From positions 1,054,001-1,118,000 of the forward strand of contig JAJTUP010000007.1 of NCBI GenBank assembly GCA_021399435.1: DNA of 64,000 nt, in the 5' to 3' direction. Origin of the DNA: Diaporthe sp. PMI_573. Lineage: Eukaryota; Ascomycota; Sordariomycetes; Diaporthales; Diaporthaceae. This document shows positions 1-10,241 of this stretch, piece by piece (the stretch's first letter is position 1; the number at the start of each line of letters is the position of its first letter). Under the pieces are notes generated by a model that was given only the letters and a program-made list of their open reading frames with translations, was not told where the DNA came from and searched no databases. Position numbers and translations under genes: made by a program.

Positions 1-1
1 T

Positions 2-313
2 TTTATTGTCGAATCGATGCGTGAGGTGGTCACAGTTGCTGCCGCTTCCGGGTATGGCAGCCATATCACCGAGGACACGATCAGGATGCAGCGTGCGCGC
101 AGCAAAGCGAGGAAGTGGCCGGGGGTGGAGCCAAGCATGATGGCTGACATGGCGTTTGGTAAGCCTATGGAAGTCGAGGGAATTGTCGGCGAGGTGGTGA
201 AGATCGCAAAAGAGAAAGGAGTGAATGTACCGAGGCTGGAGACGCTATATCTTTTGCTTAGAGGTTATGATTGGGTTACACGACGGGAAGCCGTAGGTGA
301 TCAAATGGGATAG
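2..313 (+). CDS. Ketopantoate reductase-like protein, C-terminal part
   Basis: This is the 3' end of a gene whose reading frame is open to the left edge, so the start lies outside the window. The visible ~103 residues resemble the C-terminal helical domain of the 2-dehydropantoate 2-reductase (ApbA/PanE) family: PSMMADMAFGKPMEVEGI followed by a GEVV..A...GV..P..E.LY pattern, where substrate and dimer contacts normally lie. Known family members reduce 2-dehydropantoate to pantoate with NADPH; fungal genomes hold many paralogues of unknown substrate, some in metabolite clusters. The NADPH-binding half is not visible, so activity cannot be judged. It ends with TAG. The next supported gene starts 1.6 kb downstream on the same strand. 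Confidence 0.7.
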   Translation, partial: FIVESMREVVTVAAASGYGSHITEDTIRMQRARSKARKWPGVEPSMMADMAFGKPMEVEGIVGEVVKIAKEKGVNVPRLETLYLLLRGYDWVTRREAVGDQMG

Positions 314-705
314 ACATGAAGGCTTGCTTATCCTTGGTATTTGGTCAAATATCTGAACGGGGTACCGCATACCTTGAGGTTTGCCGAGGCCTTTACAAAG
401 ACATACTGTAATCACCACGACATATCGGAGAGATATACTACGTAGGAACGAGATTGCTGAGATGTGAGCACACCCTAAGATGCTATGTGATGAGTGGGAC
501 AATTTTAATTTGAAAAGCACCAACACATTAGTCAACACAAACACTTTGAGCTATTAAATATAATTCGTCCGTTGTAAATTCCAGCCTTACCACTCGTTCC
601 CGATTTTGTACATACAATATCCACGATCGTGTAGTCCTGTAGCCCTTGCCACTGAGTATCCCCACTTGGGTGGACTGTTAGCAACGAGCCGTGAATGACG
701 TTGTC

Positions 706-1077
706 TCAGACATCATGACCTACTTGTAGCAATTGACAACCGGAAAACATATCCCACATGAATACTCTCACCGCAAGAGGTCCTCCTATAGCGTCCCATT
801 CCGGGTGCCTTATGGGTTGGCGATAAGGTGGCATCCGTCGATGGTTTCTCGGCCAGCTGAGGGGATTCATGTCAATTTCTCGACCCGTGACGCCATGGTT
901 CGCGGGTAAATATGCGTCATCTGGCTCATCTTCTGGCTCATATCCTGGCTGATTTTCCGATCTGATGATATCTTCACTGGGGTTCTCCAAACTCTCCTCA
1001 ACGGTAATGGTTTCGATCGAGCTGCCCGTGAATTCCATCGATAGAGTCGCGGCAGTAGCTGTTGAAGTAGAGGACAT
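706..1077 (-). CDS. Doubtful hypothetical ORF, 123 aa
   Basis: An uninterrupted ORF with a Ser/Thr-rich start and an acidic middle (PEDEPDDAY). I recognise no domain. A second short ORF overlaps it in another frame (998-1180). It lies in a gap between two real genes and may be chance or the relic of a gene. No splice structure makes it longer in a convincing way. Confidence 0.2.
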   Translation of the reverse strand: MSSTSTATAATLSMEFTGSSIETITVEESLENPSEDIIRSENQPGYEPEDEPDDAYLPANHGVTGREIDMNPLSWPRNHRRMPPYRQPIRHPEWDAIGGPLAVRVFMWDMFSGCQLLQVGHDV

Positions 1078-1950
1078 ACTGGAAGATGCAATGAAGGATC
1101 AGACACAATGGGTTCAATTCAGGTGGTCCTGGCCCAATTGAAGTCTCTTGAGCTCCCCAATAGGCTGATGCCATGTACACAGACGCTGGAATGAGAATAG
1201 ATCAAAGGTCGGCCGGAAGGGCTTTAGCATGCTGTCGACTCCGATGCGAATATGTGAAGGCGGAGCCGACTGCGGTCTCCGATTCATAATTCCGAACTTT
1301 ATCCCTGCTGTTTGCTGTTACATCGGGCTCGGGAACAGAGGCGAACGCTGTGTTACCGGCTACGCTCGGGAGAGATGCGGGCGGCCATTCGGGAAGAGTG
1401 TGGAGAGGCGCTCGGAGAGGAGCTCGGTATGTGTCTCCAAGCCCGCCCACATTCCCCGAGCGGCTTGAATGCGACGCGGAATATGAGGTAGTGCACTTAA
1501 CCCAATCGAAGAAGTCACCAAAGTCGGGCTGGGACTTGGCCAAGAAGGGGGAAGCTGCACAGGTCAGTGACAAAATACGCCCAGCGTTCCGCACCAAGCG
1601 GTCCCGATTTCAGGCAGGCCAGAGAGCTGGCTACGAGATACCACATGGTGCCCTGCGTTTGTTGGGCACCATGTATCATTGTAAATCCAACTTCTTCCCG
1701 ACTGACGGTAGAAGTAACGTACCGTGTCGGTGCACACGTTTGACTAGATACCGGGTCAAGACCCCCTCCCCCCGGGGTGTCCCAGAGCAAAAGTTGCGAG
1801 GTCAGGTTTAACTACATCATGCGCGCACATCGATCATCCGAAATGGGGCCTCTGGCAAACCACTTCTTGGCCAATGCTCAGACAGTCCCTTTGATTTGCA
1901 ATTACCCAGAAGCAGACATTCCAACTCATCTGTGATCACCAACGTTCATA
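1078..1950. other. Intergenic, no supported gene
   Basis: Short ORFs occur on both strands (for example 1350-1811 plus, 1202-1597 minus), but they overlap each other and show no recognisable domain. The last ~150 bases should hold the promoter and 5' leader of the aldehyde-dehydrogenase-like gene. Confidence 0.4.
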
Positions 1951-3659
1951 ATGTCCGAGTCCGACGCAGTCGTCCTTTCACATGTGTCAGGCGGAGCCAT
2001 AGACGGCCGCTTGAAATTTATTCGGGTCCGGCAACGCCTATTCCACTCGCTTCATGCGGCCCTTATCAATCATCGTGACGCTCTACTTGACGCTATACAA
2101 GCCGACGACGGGTGTACCAGATCAGAGGCACGAGCCGTCTTCGCGAGTGCTCTTATTGAGCTTCGCAACCATTACGATCTTTTGGACTTTAAACAAGACC
2201 TTGATTCAGAATACAGTCTTGCGAAGAGCAAGAGCAATGAGAACAGACGAACAGCGATCGCCTTGACCTATCTTATTCCGAACTCATTGAATTTATTGTA
2301 TAATGTTGTCAGTGTTTTGAGTGCGGCGCTTGAGGCTGGGAGCTGTGTGGTTACTGAGGTTTGTTCCCTGACCCGTTGGTTCAGCATGACAATTCGCTCG
2401 ACCGGGGGATGAGATAACTGAAGCTAATGCATTTTATTTGTTTCTTTCAGCTGGAGACTACATTACAAAGGACCCCTGCATTGCTGGCGAAAGTGATCAC
2501 ACAGTCTTTGGATCAGGAGGCTTTCGGCGTGGTGTCGTCCCGGGCACCTCCGGAATTCCTCGCCCGCTGCGTTATTGTTGATCAGAAACCTTGGTGCAAG
2601 AACACTTTCCCAGCACAAAGAGTGCTTCTATCTCCCGCTTATAGGAATATAGCCCTAGTTGACAGAACAAGCGACACGAGGCTGGCTGCCCAGGAAATTG
2701 TGGCCTCAAGGTTGATGTTTGGTGGTGCCAGCAGCTACGCCGTGGACTTAGTTCTCGTCAATGAGTTTATTGAGGCAGAATTCCGAGAAGCGTTGAGCCG
2801 AGTATTAGCAGAGGCTAGATTGACGGAAAGTCTGACTGATGATCAAACACAAATGAGGAGGCGTATAGATCTCGTGGTCGATGGGGAAGATTCACTTTGC
2901 GACAAGCAAGTCAAGAGAGGCGAGGCCACCTTCATCCGGGGAGACTCGTCTCATGGCGTTCTACAAGTTTTGGATAGGCAAGAATACCACCTTACCTCTC
3001 CATCACAACCAATGGAAGTAACTGATAGCCTGTGTGCCAACAGGAGCTGCCCGGTCGTATGCCGCAAATTGTTTGGCTCTCGTGTGATTGTCTACACCAC
3101 CGTCACCAGCCTCGACGACGCAATCGACTTCCTCGGCACAGAAGCACAACAAGCAACTCCTATTGGAGCGCTTTACCTTTTCGCCCAGAGTCGTGAGGGA
3201 AAGTACCTTTCTCAGTACATCGAGAGCAGAGCCACTTACACGAATCACATACCCGGTGAATTAAGCAGTAAGACCCACACTTTGCCCTACTCATGTAATG
3301 AGCAGCTTGGAAGACTAAGAAGAGACAATACAGTTGGCCCCATGGCCCCCAAAGATTACCCAACTAATCTGAGTAATCGGTACGCACGTGAGATGTTTGA
3401 GTTGCCGAGCCCCGAGGCCGTGCCAGGCCCGACAACCCGATTTGTTTCACGTCTTCTTGTGGAAGCAGACGCGCTTGACCAAGTTGCGCAGAGGCCTCTG
3501 AAGCCAACTGGTCAGCCGGAATCCGGGGCTTGGGGATTTTTCGAGCAGGGTATTGTCCTTGGCGCTATCATGTATATTTTGCCGGTGATGGGAGTCGTGA
3601 CAGCCGGGTTGGGTTATGCTGGGTGGACGGGCTACTGCACGTGGAGAACATTGAGATGA
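1951..3659 (+). CDS. Aldehyde dehydrogenase-like protein lacking catalytic residues, C-terminal membrane segment
   Basis: Two exons, 1951-2358 and 2451-3659; the 92-bp intron has a GT donor and TTTCAG acceptor in phase 0. The product is 538 aa. The fold is recognisable: IPNSLNLLYN matches the family's PWNYPLNLL loop, and NIALVDRTSDTRLAAQEIV matches SPAIVDPDADLELAARRIV. In the family the nucleophile sits in GQxC just downstream; here that stretch reads GGASSYAVDLVLV, with Ser (about residue 231) where Cys is expected. The LELGGKSP motif with the general-base Glu is replaced by LLSPAYRN. The C-terminus (about residues 500-530, GIVLGAIMYILPVMGVVTAG) is hydrophobic and probably a membrane anchor. 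I infer a non-catalytic or repurposed ALDH held on a membrane. It runs tail to tail with the C2H2/Zn2Cys6 regulator gene. Confidence 0.8.
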
Positions 3660-3887
3660 GAGCAGACTGGACTTGGACCCGCGAATATTTGAGACCGCAG
3701 GCGTGGAGTACAATTCCCACCTTCCTTGGCCGGTTTGATACAGCTGAAGTGCTTTAAGAACGACAACGCGTACGCAAGTAACAACCTCTGCTGATGATGG
3801 CATAATCTGTATTTGTATTTTTGGCTATGCGATACCAAGACCAATGCGCGATGCCGCAGGCGTGGGGCCGAATGAAGAGAAGGTTGT

Positions 3888-6800
3888 TCACAGAATATCC
3901 GCAACCTTGGCAATTTCAGCCATCAGATTCGTGATACTTTCCACAAGACCAAGTTGAGCCCCGTCTTGACAGTCGATTTTCCTTCGTAGGATGCGAATTA
4001 TCATCCTCATCGTTGAGCTTGCATCCTCCACGAGGCAGGCTGAGTTCTCAGCCACCAACCCGTCGACGACACCGTTGAGAGCGGGCGTGCCCTCAGCAAT
4101 GGCAATGAACTTCCGAACGCCCGCGTCTTTTTCTCCGCCATCGAGCCAAACAAGATCCTCACTAGAGACGTCACCTGCGGAAAGAGATCGAGATGCTGAG
4201 CGGGATGCCTTTAAGATGACACCGTAGACCCAAAGAGTGATGCTTGCCTGATACACGAACACGATGCGTAAATCGCGCATGTCGCCGGGTGGGTGGGCGT
4301 TTGCGGCTCTCAAGATTTGGCTGGCATGCCATATGCCCTGCCTAGCATCCCTGCTCTGCACCCACTCCTGCAGCAACGGGTATATCCGCCGAGCCTCACG
4401 CTCTCCGTCTCGTCCGGCAAAAGCATGGAGCCCTTGGATCGGGACATGTAAGACCATGCTTAAGTATTCCAGTACCAACATGCGTTCTGCTGTTGGAACT
4501 CTTCCGTATTTGTCTTCCTCTGAGGTCAGTCTCCCGCGGAAGGCGTTGAGGGCTTTTAAGAGGGGTTCGCGCCGTGCTGACAGCATCAGGTTTGGTGTGT
4601 CGTGTAGTTCGTCCTCTCCAACCACGTCACCCGATTGCATGGCCTCTCGGAACTGCTGTTGCTCCCACACGAGACCCCAGAACCCGTATAATGTGTAAAG
4701 AATAGCCCCAAAGTCGAGGTCTGCTTGCGTGACTTGGCTTATGGAAATCCGCACAGCGTCGGAAAGAGCCAGATCATGTTTTGCTGACGGCTTCTCAGCA
4801 CGCAACCATGCTGCCTTCCATCCCTCGGCCGTCGTAGCCATCCACATCGAATTGGGATCGGGGAATGGAACACGGACCTCCGCATAGGACATGAGCGGAT
4901 TGACATGGTTCATCATGGACAGTTGCGCGTCTAGGCAAAATGCCCTATAGATAAGCCTGCCCGGGAAAGTTGTCAGCAACAGGGTTGCGTAAGTACAAAT
5001 GCAACTTCAATCATACCTTTTCTTTGATTCTTGTTCTATCCAAAGTCGCCACCTGGCATCAAGATCAGCGCCTTGCTCATCGGCCTCTGGATGAATCGCC
5101 TTGTAATGATCCTTCCGAAGCCAGCGTGAACGCCTGATTACCTGATGTGACAGAAAGGTTAGTGAGAACAACACCTGGATCAACGAAACTTGAGACTTAC
5201 GGTGATGACAGTGAGCGAGTTACCTTCACCAATTTCCATTTGACGCTTGTTACCGCTCCACGATTGAAGGGTTGTCGCAGTCACTGCTCATTGGGAACAT
5301 TGAAGTTAGGCTAGGAATACTTGTACCAAGACGATGTCGATTTTAGACTTACACATTGAATTCAGCAATTGCAAGTCTCTGGAAGTGCTGTTGTCTCGAC
5401 ACCACTTTTGTGCTTTTTAGTCTTTTCTCTCTCCAGTAACAGACGGAGTTGGCGGGAGTCGAGTCACTCACTTGGTCAATGACGGCAAACCGCACCAGTT
5501 CCGGCAGCACATAACCGAACCGTTGCACGGATCTGTTCAGCGAAAAGCATGCTGCAGTCCCTATCATGGCCGCAATACACTCGACCCGCATGCTCTCAAT
5601 ATCGATCGTGGGCCGGTGGAGCCACGAGATGGTATCTCTTCCTTGAAGAGCATAGAAGACCTGGAGCAGATGGCTAAGGAATTGCTCGGAAGGAAAGGTC
5701 GAGGCGATCCGGACCCACTGCTCCTTTTCGCAATGTTTCAATAGCATCGAAAGCAGTCGGTTACGATCTTCCTGTTTCAGGAGGCCATGATGCTGAGTTG
5801 TCATCTGTGGGTGAAGTGACTCAGGCGTGGGAACAACTGGAGGCAAGATGAGATTTGTCGTTTCGGCGGTTTCGTTGTCATCAGGGCTTGGCCCCCAGTT
5901 CCAACCCGACAAATGGAATGCCTGTGTGGTAGCAGCAGGGGCCGCGTGCTCGAAAGATGCGGAGTGTTCCTGACGTGCAGTACTCACGGTCGTGGCCAGG
6001 GCATTATCTATGTCGAATGGGGCCAGGTCAATGAACGAGAACCCAGTAAGATCAGCGAACGGTTGACCAGCATTCAAACATTGATCCCAGATATTGTCTC
6101 CTGTGTCGTCCATTAGAACGTCCTCCGCGGCCGCAGGAGACGCTGCTGAAGAGCCGAGTATGTCTCTTAACATCTCACAGTAACTACGAGCAACCATTTC
6201 ATGCTCAAATTCATGTTCTTGTGACAAGGGGTGATCATCAAGGCTGAACTCCATCGTTTGTTCCACGTGGTCTTGGGATCCGATAGTTCCAGCTCCCGTT
6301 GACGAGGTGTCTTCTTGTGAACGCGCCGAGGCAGAAGCCGTGTAAACTTGTTGATCCATGGCCTGTGATGCACTTGGCTCGGGCTCCAGCGATGCTGGTC
6401 TATCGCCAGACGAGGCTGCCCTGGTGTTTAGTCCATGCCCCAGCAAGCCCGGCTGACGGACGTTGATGCTGTCATTCACCGCACTACTCGTTCCATTTGG
6501 GGTGTGGATCTCCGTTCTCAGACCATCCAGTCCATTGCCGAGATTCGTGTATGATACGGCATCGTCGGTCTCGCAGGTGACACCTCTGCGCACACATCTA
6601 GAGCAAGGCTTACCATCACTGCACTTCAGTTTTGACGCGGCGCACGCCTTACAAGCCTGAACGACTCTGCGGGCCAGATGAGATGAAGGGGCACGACCAG
6701 CGGCACTATTTCTCACAGCTCTGGCCTCATGTTGGGCTGTGTGTCGCTTCACGAGGTCGCTAGAGGCTGAGTCAGTGGGGCCAAGCAGATGAAGGGAAGG

Positions 6801-7069
6801 GGAAAGAAGTGATGCAATGTTGCAAAGACTTACGCCCTGGCGAACCTCTTGCCACAGACACGACATGGGTAAGGCTTTTCTTGTGTATCTTGCGAGATAT
6901 TAGTATCCGTTGTTGTCGCCCAATCACGACAAAGGTGGATGAATGATTATGTACGGATTCGCACGTGTCGACTAAGGTGATCTAGTCTCGAAAACGCGCG
7001 CTGGCAATGTGAGCACTGGAATGGTGCTGGACTAGTATCGCCAGGCTTTTCACCGCCGTCGTTTGGCAT
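3888..7069 (-). CDS. C2H2 plus Zn2Cys6 transcription factor with fungal_trans domain
   Basis: Seven exons inferred: 7069-6955, 6888-6834, 6759-5472, 5404-5353, 5283-5201, 5141-5017, 4956-3888, with introns of 59-74 bp; the 5404-5201 region is the least certain. The product is about 928 aa. Two classic C2H2 fingers open the protein (CSHC...H...H from residue 18 and CRVC...H...H from residue 46); the H of the first finger is completed across intron 1. A Zn2Cys6 binuclear cluster follows (Cys 93, 96, 103, 109, 112, 119). The middle-to-C-terminal region has a fungal_trans signature (WSGNKRQMEIGEG, RLIYRAFCLDAQLS). The role is most likely nuclear, as a pathway-specific regulator of neighbouring genes; this is inference. 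The start at 7069 is the first ATG before finger 1. Confidence 0.85.
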
Positions 7070-7556
7070 CACTCGCGAATTTCTACGCTGAAGAGGTTGG
7101 TCAAAAGAAGGAGACTGAGGGGAGCGAGAGCGTCAAGGTAAACCTAGGTGATGCCGCCGACGTTGTAGTGGAGGTCGGAGGGAAGGTGGCGGTGGAATTA
7201 GCTACATATGGACACTCATGCACGGGTGGTGGGGGGAACGGTCACTGGTCCGTGGTGCAGTGACAGAGCCAAGAAGTTCGGCTATAATGTTCGGATCCGA
7301 GGCCGGGACGGAGTGTTCATTTCGCTGTTTGACTTCAGGCTGCCCATAGCCCTCTGCTGGTCTAGATATTTCTTGATCAAGCCTGCATGCAGGATACACC
7401 GGGAAATTGACTCATGTCGTCGCCCTGAACAACCGGACAAAGATGAAAGGGGAGCAAAGCTACACATTCATGAATGGAGTTGTATATATTTACATGTATA
7501 TACGTCAGCTAGACGTGCAAATGCACTGCAAATGATCATCGCCATCCGCCGGTATT

Positions 7557-8911
7557 TCAAATCTCCTGCCCGGCGTCTTGCTTGGCCAGACAATCTCGGA
7601 TTCCGTGATACGCGAAGTTGTACTTTTGATTCTCCCACATGGCCTCGGCGCTGATTTTCGCGTGCACATTGCGCGTGATCGACTGTACCTTGGACGCCCT
7701 TACCCGTCGTACCCGATCAAAGTCTCGCAGGACGTCAGGGACAGTCTGTCGGCTAACGACTTGGTCTGTGAAGAGGCTGAGCCCCTCGCCATCCTCAATC
7801 GCCTGCGAAGCCCCTTGCCCTTGATGGGGAGTCATGGCATGGGCCGCGTCGCCGATGAGCACCAGCCTCCCCGTTGTGTAGGTAGGCAAGGGGTCGTGAT
7901 CTCTCAGTTCCCACAGCTTAATGTCCTCTGCTTGTCTAGCCACGCAAACGTCAAAGTCAGCGTTGTGTATAGAATGTTGACACAAGCAATCGAGAATATA
8001 AGAAACATACTCTAATAGGTTTCGAACATAAAAATCGCCGAAGACTCTCAATAAATCCGCCCTCTCGCCTGGAGCCACCCATGAGTCTGCAGGCGGCAGT
8101 TTGATCAACGAGTTGGGGGCAATGCAGCCAACATTCAGCAGCTCGTGGTTTCGACAAGGATAGCTGACAATCGTCCTCTGCGACCCATCTGAGGCAATCC
8201 GCACAGTCAGTTCCACCGGTGGATTGTTGTCCGTAGCCGAAGCATCTATAACGGCGGCATGTTGCGGGAGAACAAAGCGAAACATGGAGGCACCCGAAGC
8301 TCTTGGATGGTCGCCCTCTTTGCCTACGACCAGGTGGCGGGTGGCAGACTTTATGCCGTCTGCGCCTAGAATCCAATAAACGTTAATCAAACCAGGCAAG
8401 GGAGGAATAAGTAGGTCTTACCAATGATGAGATCCGATGGCACAACCGTGCCGTCCCCCAGTCTCACATCACCGCTGTTTGTGTTCACGTCCACAACGTC
8501 CGCGCGCCATTTGATATTTGCGGGCTTTCCACCTATACCCAGCTCCTCAGAAGGGGCTGTTGCAAGACGAAGCAGCTCGTTCCACAGGTCTATACGGTGA
8601 ACAACGTGCCAGTCGCTCCCGAATGTTTGTTTGACTTCAGTCAAGGCTGTCTCTTGGATTAAATTGCCTCTATGGTCGAACGTGCGGGCTTTGTCAAGCA
8701 CAAGAGCACCGCACCTCCTGGGATCCCAGCCGTACTGGTCGAGAATTCTGGTCGCATTTGGCCCTGGCGTAAGGGCTGCGCCAACCTCGTTCCCGCCCGC
8801 TGACCTCTCCAGCACGGTGACGTCGTGCTTTTCCCGGAGCACGCGGGCTGCGAAGAGTCCAGCGATGCCAGCTCCGACGATGATTACCTGCAGTCGTATG
8901 TCTTGTGACAT
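7557..8911 (-). CDS. FAD-dependent monooxygenase (salicylate hydroxylase type)
   Basis: Three exons, 8911-8422, 8365-8011 and 7935-7557; introns are 56 and 75 bp and all phases agree. The product is 407 aa, a usual length for class A flavoprotein monooxygenases. Seen motifs: GAGIAGL (FAD-binding GxGxxG, residues 12-18), an Arg-rich substrate region, the DG motif in IIGADGIKSATR (split by intron 1), and the GD motif in LVLIGDAAHAMTPHQGQG near residue 300. The family hydroxylates aromatic or polyketide substrates with NAD(P)H and O2. The substrate is unknown. The gene is divergent from the Zn2Cys6 regulator starting at 10242 and shares a 1.3-kb promoter region with it. All key motifs look intact. 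Confidence 0.9.
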
Positions 8912-10241
8912 GTTTGGGGTGCAAAGCTGCTGGAAACGAAGTAATTAATCAGCGTTCAGGGCGATGATCTGCAGCGGAATTTGGTTCCTCCTGTGTGGTT
9001 CAGTATCTGACTGCTAATTCCTGCGTTCAGGTCGTCGCATCCATCTGCCTGGTGTAAAACACTTCATTTATTTACGGCCATCTTGACATCACTCTCGTGT
9101 GCCTATTCAACTCGTCCACTGGGTGCTAGTTCCCGCCCTCATGCGCCTCGGGCCACCGCGGGCCTCCACCTCGGGAGCAGTGTGCCCGCATCGGCTTCTG
9201 GAGCACAAAGGGCCCACCACTACAAGCACCAAATAGACAGCAACCCCTGAGTCATGAATTATGAGGCCACTGGACTCTCCTCGACTCGGCAACTACCTAT
9301 CAACAATTTGTTCTCCTTCACAATTTGATTCGGCAAACGCAGGCTGTCAGCCCTCGAATCTTTAAAGCAAGACCAGTAAGGTGACTTGACACTATCGTGG
9401 AATTGCTTGATACCTGGTCAGCATGTAATGAGATAAGCTTCCAAGTCTTGTGGCTCATAATTTCGGAGCCAGGCATTCCACACGAGTTCTGCCTGAAAGA
9501 ACACGGTTGAGTTCAACTTCGCGGAACTCTTTAGTCCAGTTGAATTGCTTGGGCCTCAGATACACTGGATACGTTTGCCAGAATTTGCCAGACAGGTCCT
9601 GGATGGGCAGAATGGAGCTCCATCGATCGATCACCTTGTACCCATCCTCTTGAACAAATCACAGATTAGGTATCTGATACAAAATGAATCAAAACCCTAT
9701 GTGTACAGACTGAGTATCTGATGCAAATTCAATCAGAACCCTAAGTTGACAGATTAAGTATCTGATGAAAAATGAATCAGAACCCTTTTGTCTACAGATT
9801 AGGTATCTGATACAAAATGAATCAGAACCCTATGTGTACGGATTAGGTATCTGATGACGAGTCTTGGCCCAGAATGTGGAATATCTATCACTAACCTACT
9901 AGGTCCGCTATCGGCCCACATGCCCAAGGGCAAGGAACACCCTTAGTCAGCACTTGGCATGTTTGCTAACGTCGTGTTCTCGTCTGCTCACGGAATAGAG
10001 CTCTCACCACATTTATACAGTACAACTCCGTACTCTGTTTGACATGTGTCATGGGCCTATGGTTTCTTAAATATACGGGATCAGAAATGTCTGTTCTGAA
10101 AGGAATGAGGACCTAGCCGTGCATGAGCCAACCGGCGTTGCAGAAAGAACAGCCAAGGCGGGATAGCCACGAGTGTCTGAGTAGCGTGTACAATATCAGG
10201 TTGTGCCGCCCTCATGCCCCTTCTCGATTCAGCTCATTGTT
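8912..10241. promoter_or_regulatory. Divergent intergenic region between monooxygenase and Zn2Cys6 regulator
   Basis: This 1.33-kb gap lies between two head-to-head genes and must contain both promoters. No ORF in it resembles a protein. Its striking content is a 44-bp tandem array (annotated separately) in the part nearer the regulator gene. Confidence 0.5.
9663..9858. repeat. Tandem array of a 44-bp unit with an internal dyad, ~4.4 copies
   Basis: Units start at 9663, 9707, 9751 (45 bp) and 9796, with a partial unit from 9840. Each full unit reads AGATTAGGTATCTGAT then about 9 A-rich bases then AATCAGAACCC, with few differences. TCTGAT and ATCAGA form an inverted repeat with a 9-bp spacer in units 2-4; unit 1 has ATCAAA. 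Several binding sites in a divergent promoter is one explanation; a neutral minisatellite is the other. Confidence 0.85.

Noticed and set aside
1202..1811. Overlapping ORFs of 131-153 codons on both strands
   Set aside because: They shadow each other, have no domain resemblance and no supporting splice structure.
9663..9858. CRISPR-like appearance of the 44-bp array
   Set aside because: The units are contiguous with no unique spacers, and the genome is eukaryotic; it is a plain tandem repeat.
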